Source: Ascaphus truei
Taxonomy: Eukaryota > Chordata > Amphibia > Anura > Ascaphidae
Reading direction: 5' to 3'
DNA: 64,000 nt
Assembly (NCBI GenBank): GCA_036426205.1
Contig: CM071568.1
Coordinates: 222,878,966 to 222,942,965, forward strand
Shown here one piece after another: positions 1-10,893 of the stretch. Position 1 is the first letter of the stretch. Each line of letters opens with the position of its first letter. The position numbers and the translations under genes were made by a program. A model generated the notes under the pieces. It worked only from the letters and a program-made list of their open reading frames with translations, was not told the origin of the DNA and made no database searches.

Positions 1-64
1 GAGGGACCCGCTACTCTTCCCCCCCCTCCCTCCACGGGCTGCCACGGCTGCAGGTAAGTAAAAA

Positions 65-113
65 AAACATACACACACACACACACACACACACACGCAG
101 GCACTCACGCACT

Positions 114-149
<36 letters not shown>

Positions 150-200
150 GAGACAGGCACGCACGCACTCAGACACACACATATACAGACAGGCACTCAC
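65..200. repeat. (CA)n-type microsatellite
   Basis: Two runs of alternating AC, about 66-96 and 114-146, with interrupted ACAC/ACGC stretches between and after them. The surrounding 1-490 is GC-rich with many CpG. I see no supported gene there; the open frames on both strands have no recognisable domain. Confidence 0.8.
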
Positions 201-500
201 CTGCTTTCACTCCACACTCCTCCCCGCTCCCCGAAGCCTCTCCTCCTCCCGCAGCCTCCCCTCCCCATTGGCTCACAGCCACACCACGTGACGCGTCGAA
301 GCTAGGAAACACCATTCTGTTGTGTCTCCTAGCGGCTGACGCGCCACAGCGTGTAGTCAGCTGTGCAGCCAGTGGGGACCGGGACCGGCTCGCGAGGATT
401 CCCCTGCTGGTGGGGAACTCGCTACATTGCCGCCCGCGCCAACGAGCGCAGCGGGTCCCAGGCCTTACCCTTACAAAAATCATCTTCTCTCCTCAGGTAA

Positions 501-612
501 TATCCCATATCTGAATCCTGTCTGCTTCAACTCTTTGCTGTGTGTATGTCAGTATATGCAACTGAAACAATCTTAGGTTATATCCCATATCTGAATCCTG
601 TCTGCTTCAACT
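501..612. repeat. 80-bp-spaced direct repeat upstream of the L2 LINE
   Basis: A 32-base stretch at 501-532 (starting TATCCCATATCTGAATCC) recurs without change at 581-612. The two copies sit just upstream of the LINE 5' region. They could be monomers of its promoter or a local duplication of flanking DNA; the sequence alone does not decide. Confidence 0.6.
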
Positions 613-786
613 GTTAATTGAATTAAGCATTGACACCTAGGCAGGGAACACCCTGTGTAGAAAACCATCTGTTTGAATGGCCTCAGATGTGCTAATTAAG
701 CAGTCAGAACCACACTGTCAGGTGACTTTTTAGGCCCATATAAACGGTGTCAGAACAGCTAGTCTGCCTGCAGCACATATCCAAGT

Positions 787-918
787 GGCACATTATAAGT
801 GACAGGACTACTGAACAACTGAAGTTTAAAGGCACATTATAAGTGGCAGGACTACTGAACAACTGAAGTTTAAAGGCACATTATAAGTGGCAGGACTACT
901 GAACAACTGAAGTTTAAA
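787..918 (+). repeat. Three 44-bp tandem monomers in the L2 5' region
   Basis: Three head-to-tail units at 787-830, 831-874 and 875-918, each beginning GGCACATTATAAGTG and ending in AACTGAAGTTTAAA. They are nearly identical to one another, which points to recent amplification or homogenisation. They lie about 120 bases upstream of the first plausible LINE reading frame. Tandem 5' monomers act as promoters in some LINEs (mouse L1 is the known case); that role here is inference. Confidence 0.85.
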
Positions 919-1032
919 AGGAAGTTCAAAAGAAGTGAAGAAGAAGTGACCACCCCAACTGGCCCTGATTCCTGCATTTGAACTACGCTGGAAAGGAGGA
1001 AATCATCTATATCAGACTGCATCATTACTGCT

Positions 1033-2473
1033 GTGATGCTGCCTTTACCATTTATATTTGCTGTGACTTCACTTCTTCTCAAATTATGCTCTTCTTTCTA
1101 CCAGCCTCAGTATGTCTCAAACTCTATTCATATATCTCCATCTCTCCTTTCTTCACCACTTCTCAGTTCACATGAACTCCTTTCTTACCTGCGTCCTCTG
1201 ACACCACACAGCTATATCCCCTGCACTAAAAAACACCCCTACAAATCCTCCTCACACATTCTCTTTCTATCCATGCTTCTCCTCCTTGCTTCTGGGGATA
1301 TCTCTCCCAATCCTGGTCCCTGTCTTATTTCTACTTGCTCTCGTCCTCGCCTCCCACATGCAACTTCTACTCCTTCTGGTGTCAACCCCTCCAACCTCAT
1401 ACCCATCCCCCTGTCACCCTCCCTCCTCTCTCCCTTTCTCCTGTGCCCTTTGGAATGCTCGCTCTCTCTCTAACAATTTCCTCTCTGTACATGACTTCTT
1501 TCTCTCTCACTCCCTGCTTCTCTTTGCTATAACTGAGACCTGGCTCACTCAGTTTGACTCTGCTCTGGAAGCTGCCCTCTCCTATGGTGGCCTTTCCTTC
1601 TCCCACACTCCGCGCACTGATGGCAGGGGTGGAGGCGTGGGGCTCCTGCGCTCCTCTCTCTGCCGTTACCAAACCCTTCCTATTCCCCCCTCTCTTGCTT
1701 TTCCCTCCTTTGAGGCTCACACTGTCCAGATCTTCTCTCCTCTCCCTGTCCATGTGGCGGTCATCTATCGCCCACCTACCTCTACTCATCCCCCTTCTGC
1801 CTTTCTCTCTCACTTTGAATCCTGGCTCTCTTTCTTTCTCTCCTCAGACTCCCCTGTTCTTCTCCTTTGGGACTTCAATTGCCACATTGATGACCCCTCT
1901 CTCTCTTGGCCTTCCCGCTTTCTTTCTCTACCCTCTTCTTTTGGCCTTCCACAGTGGACTGCAGCCAGCACCCACAATGATGGCCACTACTTAGACCTGG
2001 TTTTCACTAAAAACTTCTCTCGCTCTGATTTCTCCATTTCCCCTTTTCCTCTCTCTGACCATCACCTCATCTCATTCTTTCTATCTCGCTTCTCCCCTTC
2101 TCCACCTCCATCTACCCCCCGGTTCTGCAGAAACCTGCGCTCTATTCACTTACCTGACTTTGAGTCCACTTTAAGCTCCTCCCTCTCCTCTCTCATCTCT
2201 GCTACAGACCCTGACAACCTGGTCAGGAACTACAACTCTGTCTTGTCCTCGTCTCTTGATCTACATGCCCCGCTTTCTCTCTGCCGCACTCGCCCTTCTA
2301 ACCCTAGACCCTGGCTAAATTCCCACACGCGCATGCTGCATTCCTCCACTCGTTCCTCTGAACGCCTCTGGAGGAAGTCTCACACTCTCGCAGACTTCCT
2401 TCACTACAATTTATGCTATCCTGTTTCAACTCTGCCCTCTCGCAAGCTAAACAAGCCTACTTTTCTGCACTAA
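1033..2473 (+). pseudogene. L2 LINE N-terminal region and AP endonuclease, frameshifted
   Basis: The first frame (1033-1473) contains GDISPNPGP at 1294-1320, preceded by a leucine-rich stretch. This resembles the 2A translational-recoding motif D(V/I)ExNPGP except that Glu is replaced by Ser. The endonuclease follows in another frame (from about 1445 to 2473). Visible motifs are WNARSL (1451), ITETWL, RGGGVGLL, VAVIYRPP, DFNCHID and SDHHLISF, in the order expected for an exonuclease-endonuclease-phosphatase domain that nicks target DNA. The glycine normally before DFN is Trp. The frame change between 2A-like segment and endonuclease lies between about 1380 and 1445, so this copy cannot make the intact protein. 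Confidence 0.85.
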
Positions 2474-2589
2474 TTAACATGCACAAGTCTTAACCACGCC
2501 GACTGTTCTCTGTCTTTGATACTCTACTCAAACCACCCTCAGCTGCCTCTCCTTCCTCCATCTCCGCTCAGGACTTTGCTGACTTTTTT

Positions 2590-4220
2590 AAGGAAAAGGT
2601 GGAATCCATACGGCAGAACATCCCCTCTGTTTCTTCCTCCCATCCTACACCTCTTGCTAACTCTCCTCCTGCCTTCCTTGACTCTTTTTCCACTGTCTCA
2701 GAGGAGGATGTGTGGCTGTTGATCGCCTCTTCTCCCTCTACCACTTGCCCTCTTGACCCCATTCCCTCCCATCTCCTAAAACCTCTTGCTCCTACTATAA
2801 TCCCTACGCTAACACACATTTTTAACTCCTCCCTCTGCTCTGGAACCTTTCCATCCTCCTTCAAACATGCAACAGTCATACCATTACTCAAAAACAGCAA
2901 GCTTGACCCTACCTTTCTTTCTAACTATCGACCTGTCTCCCTCCTGCCTTTTGCCTCTAAACTCCTTGAACGTCTTGTATTCTCTCGCTTGCTCCATTTT
3001 CTCAACACCTATTCTCTCCTAGACCCTCTACAATCTGGCTTCCGCACTGCTCACTCCACCGAAACAACCCTCACTAAAATAACTGACGACCTCCATGCTG
3101 CCAAAGACAGAGGTCATTACACTCTGCTCATATTACTCAACCTCTCTGCAGCATTTGACACAGTGGACCACCCTCTTTTCCTCCACATTCTCCATACTCT
3201 AGGTATTCGGAACAAAGCTCTATCCTGGATCTCATCCATCCTCTCCCATCGTACTTTTAGTGTCTCTTCTGCTAACACCCCCTCCTCCTCTATTGATGTC
3301 TCTGTGGGGGTACCCCAGGGCTCTGTCCTGGGACCTCTTCTCTTTTCTTTGTACACACTCTCTCTAGGTGACCTAATAACATCTTTTGGGTTTAATTATC
3401 ACCTCTATGCTGACGACACACAAATATACTTTTCAACACCTGACCTTACACCTGCTGTACAAACCAAAGTTTCTGAATGTCTCTCTGCTATATGATCCTG
3501 GATGGCCCTCCGCCGCCTTAAACTCAACATGGCTAAAACAGAGCTCCTCATACTTCCTCCCAAACCTGGCCCTACTACCTCCTTCCACATTACTGTTGGA
3601 ACTACAATCATTCACCCAGTAGCCCAAGCACGCTGCCTAGGGGTCACACTCGACTCCTCTCTCGCATTCACCCCTCACATTCCAAACATTTCTAAAACTT
3701 GTCGCTTTTTCCTCCGCAATATAACAAAGATATGCCCTTTCCTCTGTTGCTCGACTACTAAAACTTTGACTCAGGCCCTCATTCTCTCCCGTCTTGTTTA
3801 CTGTAACCTCCTGCTGTCCGGCCTTCCTGCCTCTCACCTGTCTCCCCTACAATCTATCCTAAATGCTGCTGCCAGAATCACTCTACTCTTTCCTAGATCT
3901 GTCTCAGCATCTCCCCTCATGAAATCCCTCTCCTGGCTTCCGATCAAATCCGGCATCTCACACTCCATTCTTCTCCTCACTTTTAAAGCTTTACATTCTT
4001 CTGCCCCTCCTTACATCTCATCCCTAATTTCTTGCGTTCTTCTCAAGGATGTCTTCTTTCTACCCCCTTTGTATCTAAAGCCCTCTCCCGCCTTAAACCT
4101 TTTTCACTGACTGCCCCACACCTCTTGAATGCCCTTCCCCTCAGTACCCGACTAGCACCCTCTCTATCCACCTTTAAGACCCACCTTAAGACACACTTAC
4201 TTAAAGAAGCATATGAATAG
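2590..4220 (+). pseudogene. L2 LINE reverse transcriptase, broken
   Basis: The reverse transcriptase would copy LINE RNA at the nicked target. Motifs run in order: a fingers-region block with [11 protein letters not shown] and NYRPVSLLP, then [10 protein letters not shown] (motif A), [13 protein letters not shown] (motif B) and YADDTQIY (motif C, about 3405-3430). Motif A reads LLNLSAAFD where LDLSAAFD is usual, so the first catalytic aspartate is Asn (codon 3139-3141). A TGA at 3493-3495 interrupts the frame soon after motif C. The thumb and C-terminal part continues in the same frame from 3502 to about 4080, then shifts into a third frame that ends at 4220 with THLLKEAYE. Dead copy; confident family call. 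Confidence 0.88.
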
Positions 4221-4509
4221 CACTGTGGATATTCTGAACACGATACATAAAGCTTGGCCCCCTGCAGACGCACTTACCAGAACTCCCTCCTACTGTCTCT
4301 GTACGTTCTACCTACCTACCAATTAGACTGTAAGCTCCTCGGGGCAGGGACTCCTCTTCCGAAATGTTACATTTATGTCTAAAGCACTTATTCCCTTGAT
4401 CTGTTATTTATATTATCTGTTATTTATTCGATTACCACATGTATTACTACTGTGAAGCGCTATGTACATTAATGGCGCTATATAAATAAAGACATACAAT
4501 ACAATACAA

Positions 4510-5040
4510 CCCCCAACCAATTTCTATAATGAGTTATATTATTCATATTTATTTATTATACCTATTTATATCTATTTATACTGTACCAGACTTGCCTTCC
4601 TAATACATGCGGCCGTTTGCAGCGTGACTGGTGTGGCTTAGGGTAGCTTGCCTCTCGTTGGTACAAAATAGGCCACACAAGGATGATCAAGTAAAAATGG
4701 GCGTTTTATGAGGAAGAAAAAAAAAAGGAAAGGGAATAGTTGGTGGCTAGGCTTACAACAAAATGTATGAGGAATTTACCTACAGTATAACAGTGCCAAT
4801 AGTAACTTTACCTCTAGACTATGGAACATTTGTTATATCTGATAGATTTACTTTTATCCAGAAAAAGAGCTAACTAAAACAGGCCTGCAACTGCAAATTT
4901 TCTGTGGACCTTCGCATCTCATGAGCTCCAATGTACTGTAGTAGACTAAGCAGGCCAGCAATTACTTTGTAATATGCGATTAAGAGGTACAGTATGTTCT
5001 GGAGGGTCTCAGTGGTGATATCCATGGGAAGAGTCAGTAG
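4510..5040. other. Unassigned AT-rich flank of the LINE
   Basis: AT-rich sequence with TATTTAT runs and no reading frame with a recognisable domain. I see no repeat boundary that I can support. From about 5050 to 5450 the sequence becomes rich in CAGG and GTCAGG words, like the leader and LTR regions of the Gypsy element at 25-28 kb, but the similarity is too loose to call. Confidence 0.4.
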
Positions 5041-5449
5041 TGCAGAATCACTTAGGGTAATCACAGCATGCTGGAGTTAGGAGTCCGGATCAGCAGTGCA
5101 AAGGGCAGCAGAGAATTTCCAGGAGGCACAGGCAAAATAGGTAGTCAGGCTAGCTAGGGTCAAGGTAGGCAGCAAGTGGGAGAAACATTGGATGAACCGG
5201 GGTCAGGGCAAACAGGAGCATCATCAGACGACCAAGGTCAGGACAACAGCAGACAGCTGGAAGTCACAGGCAAGCCGGAAACAGGAACCTGGAAGTCAAA
5301 TGATATGAAGAAGCAGGTAATGGAGCAAGGGAGCAAGGGTCTTCGAACTCTGTTAGGGAAGGTGTTGGAAATAGTGGGTTTCAATAGCGATATGGTAAAT
5401 ACCAGGTATATCTTCCAGGAAACAGGTAATTGGAGACGATAGGCAACAG

Positions 5450-6259
5450 GGTTATTTTTTTAGGTGATAGAAAATTGCCTGCAAACTTCCTTAAGGTGTT
5501 TAAAAAAAATGAGTCCTGAGTGGATACTCGCTCACTCAGCGCACAAGAGCGGGACAAACGTGGAGATGTTCCTGCTCAGCCTATAATAATGAAATATAAA
5601 ATATATTTACTTGACTACAGTGGTGCTATCAGGGCTAATGCATATGTACCACACGAAACAGAAAAGAGACCCTATGAGATGCGCACTACTCTACTAGTTT
5701 GAAAATAATAAAGTTTTATTCAAAAAAGGAAATAAACATACTACAAATAAACAACAATTAAAACCTAATTAAGAGCGCTGAAGCAACAAAGGACTACAGG
5801 AGATGTATAGCGGTGAGACTGGAATGATTCGTGTGTCATGATACCTCCAGGACAATTCAATAGACCTATATACGGAGATAGTTTACTGATGTAATGTACT
5901 CAATGCAGAAAATTCTACGTGGGTGTGTCTCTAGTCAGTAGAACTAAAGGTATTGCAGCCAAGCACGTAGTGAGAACCCCTGGGTAAATGAATCACAAAT
6001 GCACATCATTGTTATTAGCAGTGATAATAGTCCTCTTAATGGATAGTGATCTGGAAAGACAGGCATTAGTGCTCTGAAGATCTCTCATATAGTGTAATCA
6101 CTACAGATATACGAGTAGGTAGTAACCTGCTGACGTAAATCCCTCAGATGCACAGTATATAATGAAAATCAAGGGGATGTTATATACTATAGCTTCCTGT
6201 TGCTAACATCAAAGACTCCTGGTATTTGAGTCATATGAACAACTGCAGGCAGATGTTAA
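5450..6259. other. No recognised feature
   Basis: AT-rich and apparently non-coding. At 5702-5745 an AATAAAGTTTTATTC-type stretch resembles the start of fold-back arms seen elsewhere in the window, but no partner arm or direct repeat was found. Confidence 0.3.
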
Positions 6260-7580
6260 TAGTGAGCACTGCAAATTGTCAATCAGGACTGAAGTTTGTA
6301 ACATACTGTAAACAAGCCACATAAACTGTAGCAATGCTAGATGTTATTGGCGACAAATAATACAAACACCAAAAACAGCAAACTGTGTAGCAAGTTACAA
6401 ATTAGGTGTCACGTGGGACAAGTGGAGGGGCAGCTGAGTGATTGCATAAAGCAAACCCACACGGGCTGCAACAGCACTAAATACATCTAATAGCACTATT
6501 CAAGAAAGCAGACACTAGTGTAATCGGTTATTATGTCTGTAAAACACGGTGTCGCTAAAAGGGACTCTGCCCCCCCGGAAGTTAAGTGAGTCAACATATG
6601 TAACTTGTTCACACACCGCAAACACCCGGCATCATCACATGCTGCTACCACACACACACTAAGAGCTATCTCAACTAGTGGTTTGCCTGTAATGGCCCAC
6701 AACTTGGTTTAGCTTGCTAGTGAGCACTATGAATAGTCAATCTGGACTATAAATTGTAACGTAAATAAGCCACATGCACTGTATAAATGCTGGATGTGAT
6801 TGGCGACAAACACCACAAACAGCAAACTGTGTAATAAGTTGCCAAACAAAGTATCACGTGGGGCAAGTGGAGGGGCAGCTAACTGATTGCATAAATCAAA
6901 CCCACACGGGCTGCAACAGCTCTAAGGCCTCGTTCAGGGTGCCAGAGACAGGAGTTGGAGGGAGGGCGGGAGGGAGGGAAGGCGGCAGTCTGCTGGGCGA
7001 TGTGTGTTCATCCCCAGCAGACGTTTTCAGGAGGCGGGGAGGGGGCGGGGCTACAGACGGCAACTTAGGGATCCAAGTTGCAGTCATGAAATCATTCTCA
7101 AGAATGATTTCATTGGCTGCCTAGGTCCCAGTGACGCTGCTGCAGCTTCAAAAAACTATTTTTTCGTTTATTGAAACTGTAGCCAGCGTCAACTCCTGGC
7201 TTTGGAGACAGGGCAGCTGCTACCCTGACAACCAGAATTCAAATTGAATACTTTGTGTCCCACAGCAGCTCGCATGGCAGCACACCCTCCCTCCCTCCCT
7301 AAGAAGCCTGCACCCTGAACGAGGCCTTAATATATCTAATAGCACTGTCCATGAATGCGGACACTAATATAGCCAGTTACTAAGTCTGTAACCCGCAGTG
7401 TCATTGAAAGGAACTCACCCCCTCCCCTCCGGAAGGTAAGTGAGTGAACGAATGTACAGTAACTTGTTCACACACCGCAAACACCCGGCATCACCAGACG
7501 CTGCTACCACACACACACACTAAGAGCTTTCTCAACTAGTGGTTGCCTGCAATGGCCCACAACTTGGTTTAGCTTGCTAG
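6260..7580. repeat. Tandem duplication of about 460 bp
   Basis: Copy A is 6260-6720 and copy B 6721-7580. Both start TGAGCACT and end with GGTTTAGCTTGCTAG, and they share long similar blocks such as CACACGGGCTGCAACAGC and CACACACCGCAAACACCCGGCATCA (in part). Copy B is longer only because a 403-bp MITE sits in it; without the MITE the two are about 461 and 455 bp. The copies differ by scattered substitutions, so the duplication is not very recent. Neither copy codes for anything recognisable. Confidence 0.85.
6925..7327. mobile_element. MITE with perfect terminal inverted repeats, TA target duplication
   Basis: The left end reads AGGCCTCGTTCAGGGTG and the right end is its exact reverse complement. 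The flanks are TA (6923-6924 and 7328-7329). The empty site is preserved in copy A of the surrounding duplication, near 6475, which confirms the insertion directly. A TA duplication suits Tc1/mariner; a three-base TWA duplication (PIF/Harbinger) is possible if one end base is miscounted. The interior is G-rich at one end, C-rich at the other, and non-coding. Confidence 0.85.
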
Positions 7581-7680
7581 TGAGCTCAATGATGGAGTAC
7601 TATGTCTCATTCATTGCAGACCACCCGTACGCACACATCTCCACCTCCGTCGCGTGCACGTGCCGCATGCTTTTCCTGTA

Positions 7681-7715
7681 GAGAGAGAGAGAGAGAGAGA
7701 GTGTGTGTGTGTGTT

Positions 7716-7801
<86 letters not shown>
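7681..7801. repeat. (GA)n(GT)n microsatellite
   Basis: About 20 bases of GA repeats followed by about 100 bases of GT repeats with two interruptions. Open frames reading poly-His-Thr or poly-Cys-Val here are artefacts of the repeat. Confidence 0.95.
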
Positions 7802-7802
<1 letters not shown>

Positions 7803-8099
7803 TGTAAAAAAAAAAGTTTAATAAATATTTTTTTTTGTTTTGCAATCCTTGACACACACGCATACATTTGAGCGCAGGCAGCAGTGCGAGAAGATGATTT
7901 TCCTCATCTTCGCCGCTGTCTGTTGGCTCCCCTCCCTGCCGTGCGTGCGCGCGCGCAGCCCTTGTATAGAAAGGCTGACTGACGTCAGCCAACTAAAAAT
8001 CCATGCACGCGCACGGCGCAGCACGCGCACGGCACTATAGAACATGCCTAACGCAGAACTTCTTCGGGGGATGTACAAGAGCGGCCATACGATGACGAT

Positions 8100-8640
8100 C
8101 CACAAATTTCTTGCATTTGACAGAATTGACTTGCTAAACGCTTATAAACCTTTTGAATTGAAGATACAAGGATAGTAGTGCAAGGACGAAAGGCACTACT
8201 AATAATCATACATCCCTACGTATTCCATACATCATAGTCATATCTTGCACTGAAAAATACCAGGGTCATAAACTGTGATAGATCTAAAATAGGAAAGAGA
8301 ATCCCTGTCTCATATCTTATGTATCAAACCATTGGAAGGCTCCACCGAATATAGAATAGAATAGAACATCTTAAATATGTGTCGAACCAATGTAAAGCTA
8401 CACAGAAAATCTGAAATGAACAAATATTAATTCCTAGCTCATAATGTGCAAATATTGCCAATTTTAAGGCTACACAAACAGTACAATAGCAAAAAAAGTG
8501 AATAAAGTGGAACATCTGATTGGAGAATAAATTAAACACTAGGGTTACAAAAAAAAAATACAATAATAAACAGTGAATAATCAGAAAAAACATGGACATT
8601 TCACACTTAACCCATAGCTCATACCACTAACTACGTTACA
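8100..8640 (-). other. Probable 3' region of a Penelope-like element
   Basis: On the minus strand this AT-rich stretch lies immediately downstream of the GIY-YIG C-terminal remnant at 8640-8765, so it is probably that element's 3' untranslated region or LTR. No coding motif or clear boundary is visible. CpG-rich DNA at 7860-8040 separates it from the microsatellite. Confidence 0.4.
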
Positions 8641-8765
8641 ATTATTTATAAAAATGAATTCAAGTCAATCTCAATATTGATTCCAACAGGGGTGAGACTT
8701 TTGAGTTTATATATCAAACTAGTCTCCAATTGAGATATAGCTTTTAGTCTATCATACCCGTGACT
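8640..8765 (-). pseudogene. Penelope-like element GIY-YIG endonuclease, C-terminal remnant
   Basis: Reading leftward on the minus strand from about 8760, the translation gives ISQLETSLIYKLKSLTP followed by VGINIEIDLNSF. This matches the end of the Penelope endonuclease, where a Glu/Trp-Ile-Tyr-x-Leu block is followed by a Pro-x-Gly-(Leu/Ile)-Asn block. The copy at 28.8-30.5 kb ends in the related EAEWIYKLKTRSPYRLNE. A Helitron is inserted directly upstream (8818), and I cannot find the rest of the gene beyond it, so the copy was probably already 5' truncated. The frame is poor further upstream. Confidence 0.6.
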
Positions 8766-8989
8766 ATTTGGTTAGATCACATCAATTCCAAAATATTGGA
8801 TACTTCTTGGATTCTGATCTATATATAATAAAAGTGAATGTTGTGAGTCTGGTGCTAGATGCGGCGAATCTGATTGGTCCTCAGCCTCTGGCCAATCAGA
8901 TTGGTGCCTCTATGATGTCACCCAACTGCCACTCTCTTCTCCTCACCCGCAGAGAGAGACACACACCCCCACCCCCCACCATGACCTCC

Positions 8990-9445
8990 CTGCACCGGCT
9001 CCCGGACTTAGGGGAAGCGTGGCGTGGCCCTCACCCTCACCGCCCTGGCTCCCGGACGCAGGGGAAGCGTGGCGCGGCCCTCACCCTCACCGCCCTGCAG
9101 CGGCTCCCGGACGGAGGGGAAGGGCGGCGCGTCCCTCACCTTCACCGCCCTGCACCTGCTCCCAGACGGAGGGGAAACGCGGCACGGCCCTCACCCTCAC
9201 GCCCCGGCTCCCAGACGGAGGGGAAGCGCGGCGTGGCCTTCACCCTCACCGCCGTGCTCCGGCTCCCGGACGGAGGGGAAGCGTGGCACAGCACTCACCC
9301 TCACCCTCACCACCCTGCACCGGCTCCCGGATGGAGGGGAAGCGCGGTGCGGCCCTCCTACCCCAGCCGCCAACTACAGGCTCCTCCCCCCTCGCTCCCA
9401 ACGAGGAACAGAGGGGAAGCGCGGTGCGGCCCTCCTGCCCCAGCC
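8990..9445 (+). repeat. GC-rich 49-55 bp minisatellite inside the Helitron
   Basis: Units start CTCCCGGAC or CTCCCAGAC at about 8999, 9049, 9104, 9159 and 9208 and continue further. Each contains GGGGAAGCG(T/C)GGC and CCTCACC(C/T)TCACC. Spacing is 49-55 bases, so the unit length varies and is not a multiple of three. That keeps all three plus-strand frames partly open and makes spurious proteins of 250-280 residues. Confidence 0.85.
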
Positions 9446-9514
9446 TGCCACTCTTGCCCCCCTGTATGCCATGGAGATATCAGGGCCAGGAGGGGAACCG
9501 TTTGCTGCCAGGAA

Positions 9515-9865
9515 CCACCACCCACCCAGTCAGTCAGTCACCCACCCACTCAGTCAAAGCGCCAGGAACCACCACCCACCCAGTCAAGATAAGTCTCCCA
9601 CCCAGTCAGTCACCCAGTCAGTCAGTCACCCACCCACCCACTCAGTCAAAGTCACCCACTCAGTCAAAGTCACCCACTCAGTCAAAGTCACCCACTCAGT
9701 CAAAGTCACACACTCAGTCAAAGTCACACACTCAGTCAGTCACCAACCCACGCACCCACCCAGTCACCCACTCACTCACTGACCCAGTCACGATCCCACC
9801 CACCCAGTCACCAACCCACCCACTCAGTCACCCACCCACTCACCCACCCACTCACCCATCGGAGA
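9515..9865 (+). repeat. CACCCACTCAGTCAAAGT-type minisatellite inside the Helitron
   Basis: Short units built from CACCCACTCAGTCAAAGT and CACCCACCCAGTCA, arranged head to tail. The most regular block (about 9645-9735) has an 18-bp period. It lies directly downstream of the GC-rich minisatellite and just before the Helitron 3' end region. Confidence 0.85.
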
Positions 9866-10109
9866 TGTGAACTGGGGGGGGGGGAACACAGCTGTGAACA
9901 GGGGGAGTGACGGAGCTGTGAAGGGGGGGTGTACTGCTGTGAATGGGGGAGAAAAAAAGGAGGGAGACAGTGGAAGGGAGAGAGAGAGAGGGGGAGCCAG
10001 AACATTAAATCCCGAGCAGCGCCGGGTATATCAGCTAGTTATATATATTTTTTAAATGGTTAGACACACTGACATTCTAACCCCCTAAACTATTAGAGAT
10101 GTTTCTAAT

Positions 10110-10893
10110 TGTCACAGTAGGGGTAGCCAGCCTCACATAATAAAGGTGAAGCCCGGCTGACTGCCGCAATACTGTGTGTAATGGCCGCCTGTGTGAGGCT
10201 GATTTTGACCAATATATGAAATGCTTCATGTAACCCCTTCCAGAAAAGAGTTAATAACTGTCTGATGTTTGGAAGGAGGAACACTGTACAAATTGGGAAT
10301 AGGGAATGTAGTAAATGTATATGTCTGCAAAAGCATTTTATTCCCTGTAAAAATGTATTTCCCCCAGTTTAGCAAACCAGTAATGTGATTTCTGTTTATT
10401 CATTTCTCTGCAGGCAGATGCAGTAATTCAGTTAACTGAGCTGCCTGCATAGAAGTGCCGGATCAGGACAAAGGGTTGGGGGAAGCTAAGTGCCGAGGAC
10501 AAATGGTAAGCAGGGAAGGGCTGGATATCATGTCCGGGGATGGACTCTAAGCGGGGTAGAGCCTTTGTTCCCCGCAGACCTGGAGGCGCCTTCCCAGCGT
10601 CAATTTGGGGCTGCCAAAGTGAGCCGTTGCCGGGTCTTAGTCCCATAGTGTGACCCTCATAGGCAGCTTCAAATTTGCCACTTTCTAGCAGCCCCATCAT
10701 CCAGGGGCAGTCCTGAGCACCGAAGCCAGCCCCCTTCCCCCATTGGTGCAACCAGGGCAAGGGAAGGGGTTACAGGAAACATTACATATATTGGCCAAAA
10801 TGAGCCTCACACAGGCGGCTATTACACACGGTATTGGGGCAGCCAGCCGGGCTTCACCTTTATTATGCGACGCTGGCTACCCCTACCGTGACA
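10110..10893. mobile_element. Element with about 135-bp terminal inverted repeats
   Basis: The left arm (10110-10246) starts TGTCACAGTAGGGGTAGCC and the right arm (10757-10893) ends with the near reverse complement GGCTACCCCTACCGTGACA. The arms are separated by about 510 bases. No flanking duplication was found. The first 44 bases resemble the left end of the LTR-like element at 50669 (shared ATAATAAAGGT and AAGCC), so this may be two LTR ends of one family in inverted orientation and not a DNA transposon. Non-coding. Confidence 0.7.

Larger units (their letters stand above)
613..4509 (+). mobile_element. L2-group LINE (non-LTR retrotransposon), nearly full length, inactivated
   Basis: In order this holds a 5' untranslated region with tandem monomers, an N-terminal region with a 2A-like motif, an AP-type endonuclease, a reverse transcriptase with YADD box, and a 3' untranslated region. 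The 3' end (about 4320-4509) has the layout typical of L2 elements: a stretch reading GTAAGCTCCTCGGGGCAG, then GCGCTATATAAATAAA, then an ATACA microsatellite tail at 4490-4509. The 5' boundary is uncertain. The copy is dead: the frame changes between the 2A-like region and the endonuclease, changes again before the reverse transcriptase and again near the C-terminus, and there is a stop codon at 3493. A CATATAAACGG box near 736 could be promoter sequence, but I cannot show this. Confidence 0.85.
8818..10038 (+). mobile_element. Non-autonomous Helitron
   Basis: The 5' end is TCTATATATAATAAAAG and the 3' end is CTAG, preceded by the small hairpin CCCG-AGCAGCGC-CGGG (10011-10024) and a short spacer. 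The base before is A (8817) and the base after is T (10039), as expected for insertion into an AT dinucleotide without target duplication. No Rep/helicase is encoded. Most of the interior is two minisatellites. The three overlapping long open frames on the plus strand are produced by these repeats and look non-coding. It interrupts a Penelope-like remnant. Confidence 0.88.

Noticed and set aside
7600..7992. His-Thr-rich and Cys-Val-rich open frames
   Set aside because: Translations of a GT/CA microsatellite.
8768..9870. Three overlapping plus-strand frames of 250-283 codons
   Set aside because: Minisatellite artefacts inside a Helitron; all frames are open together and the peptides are low complexity.
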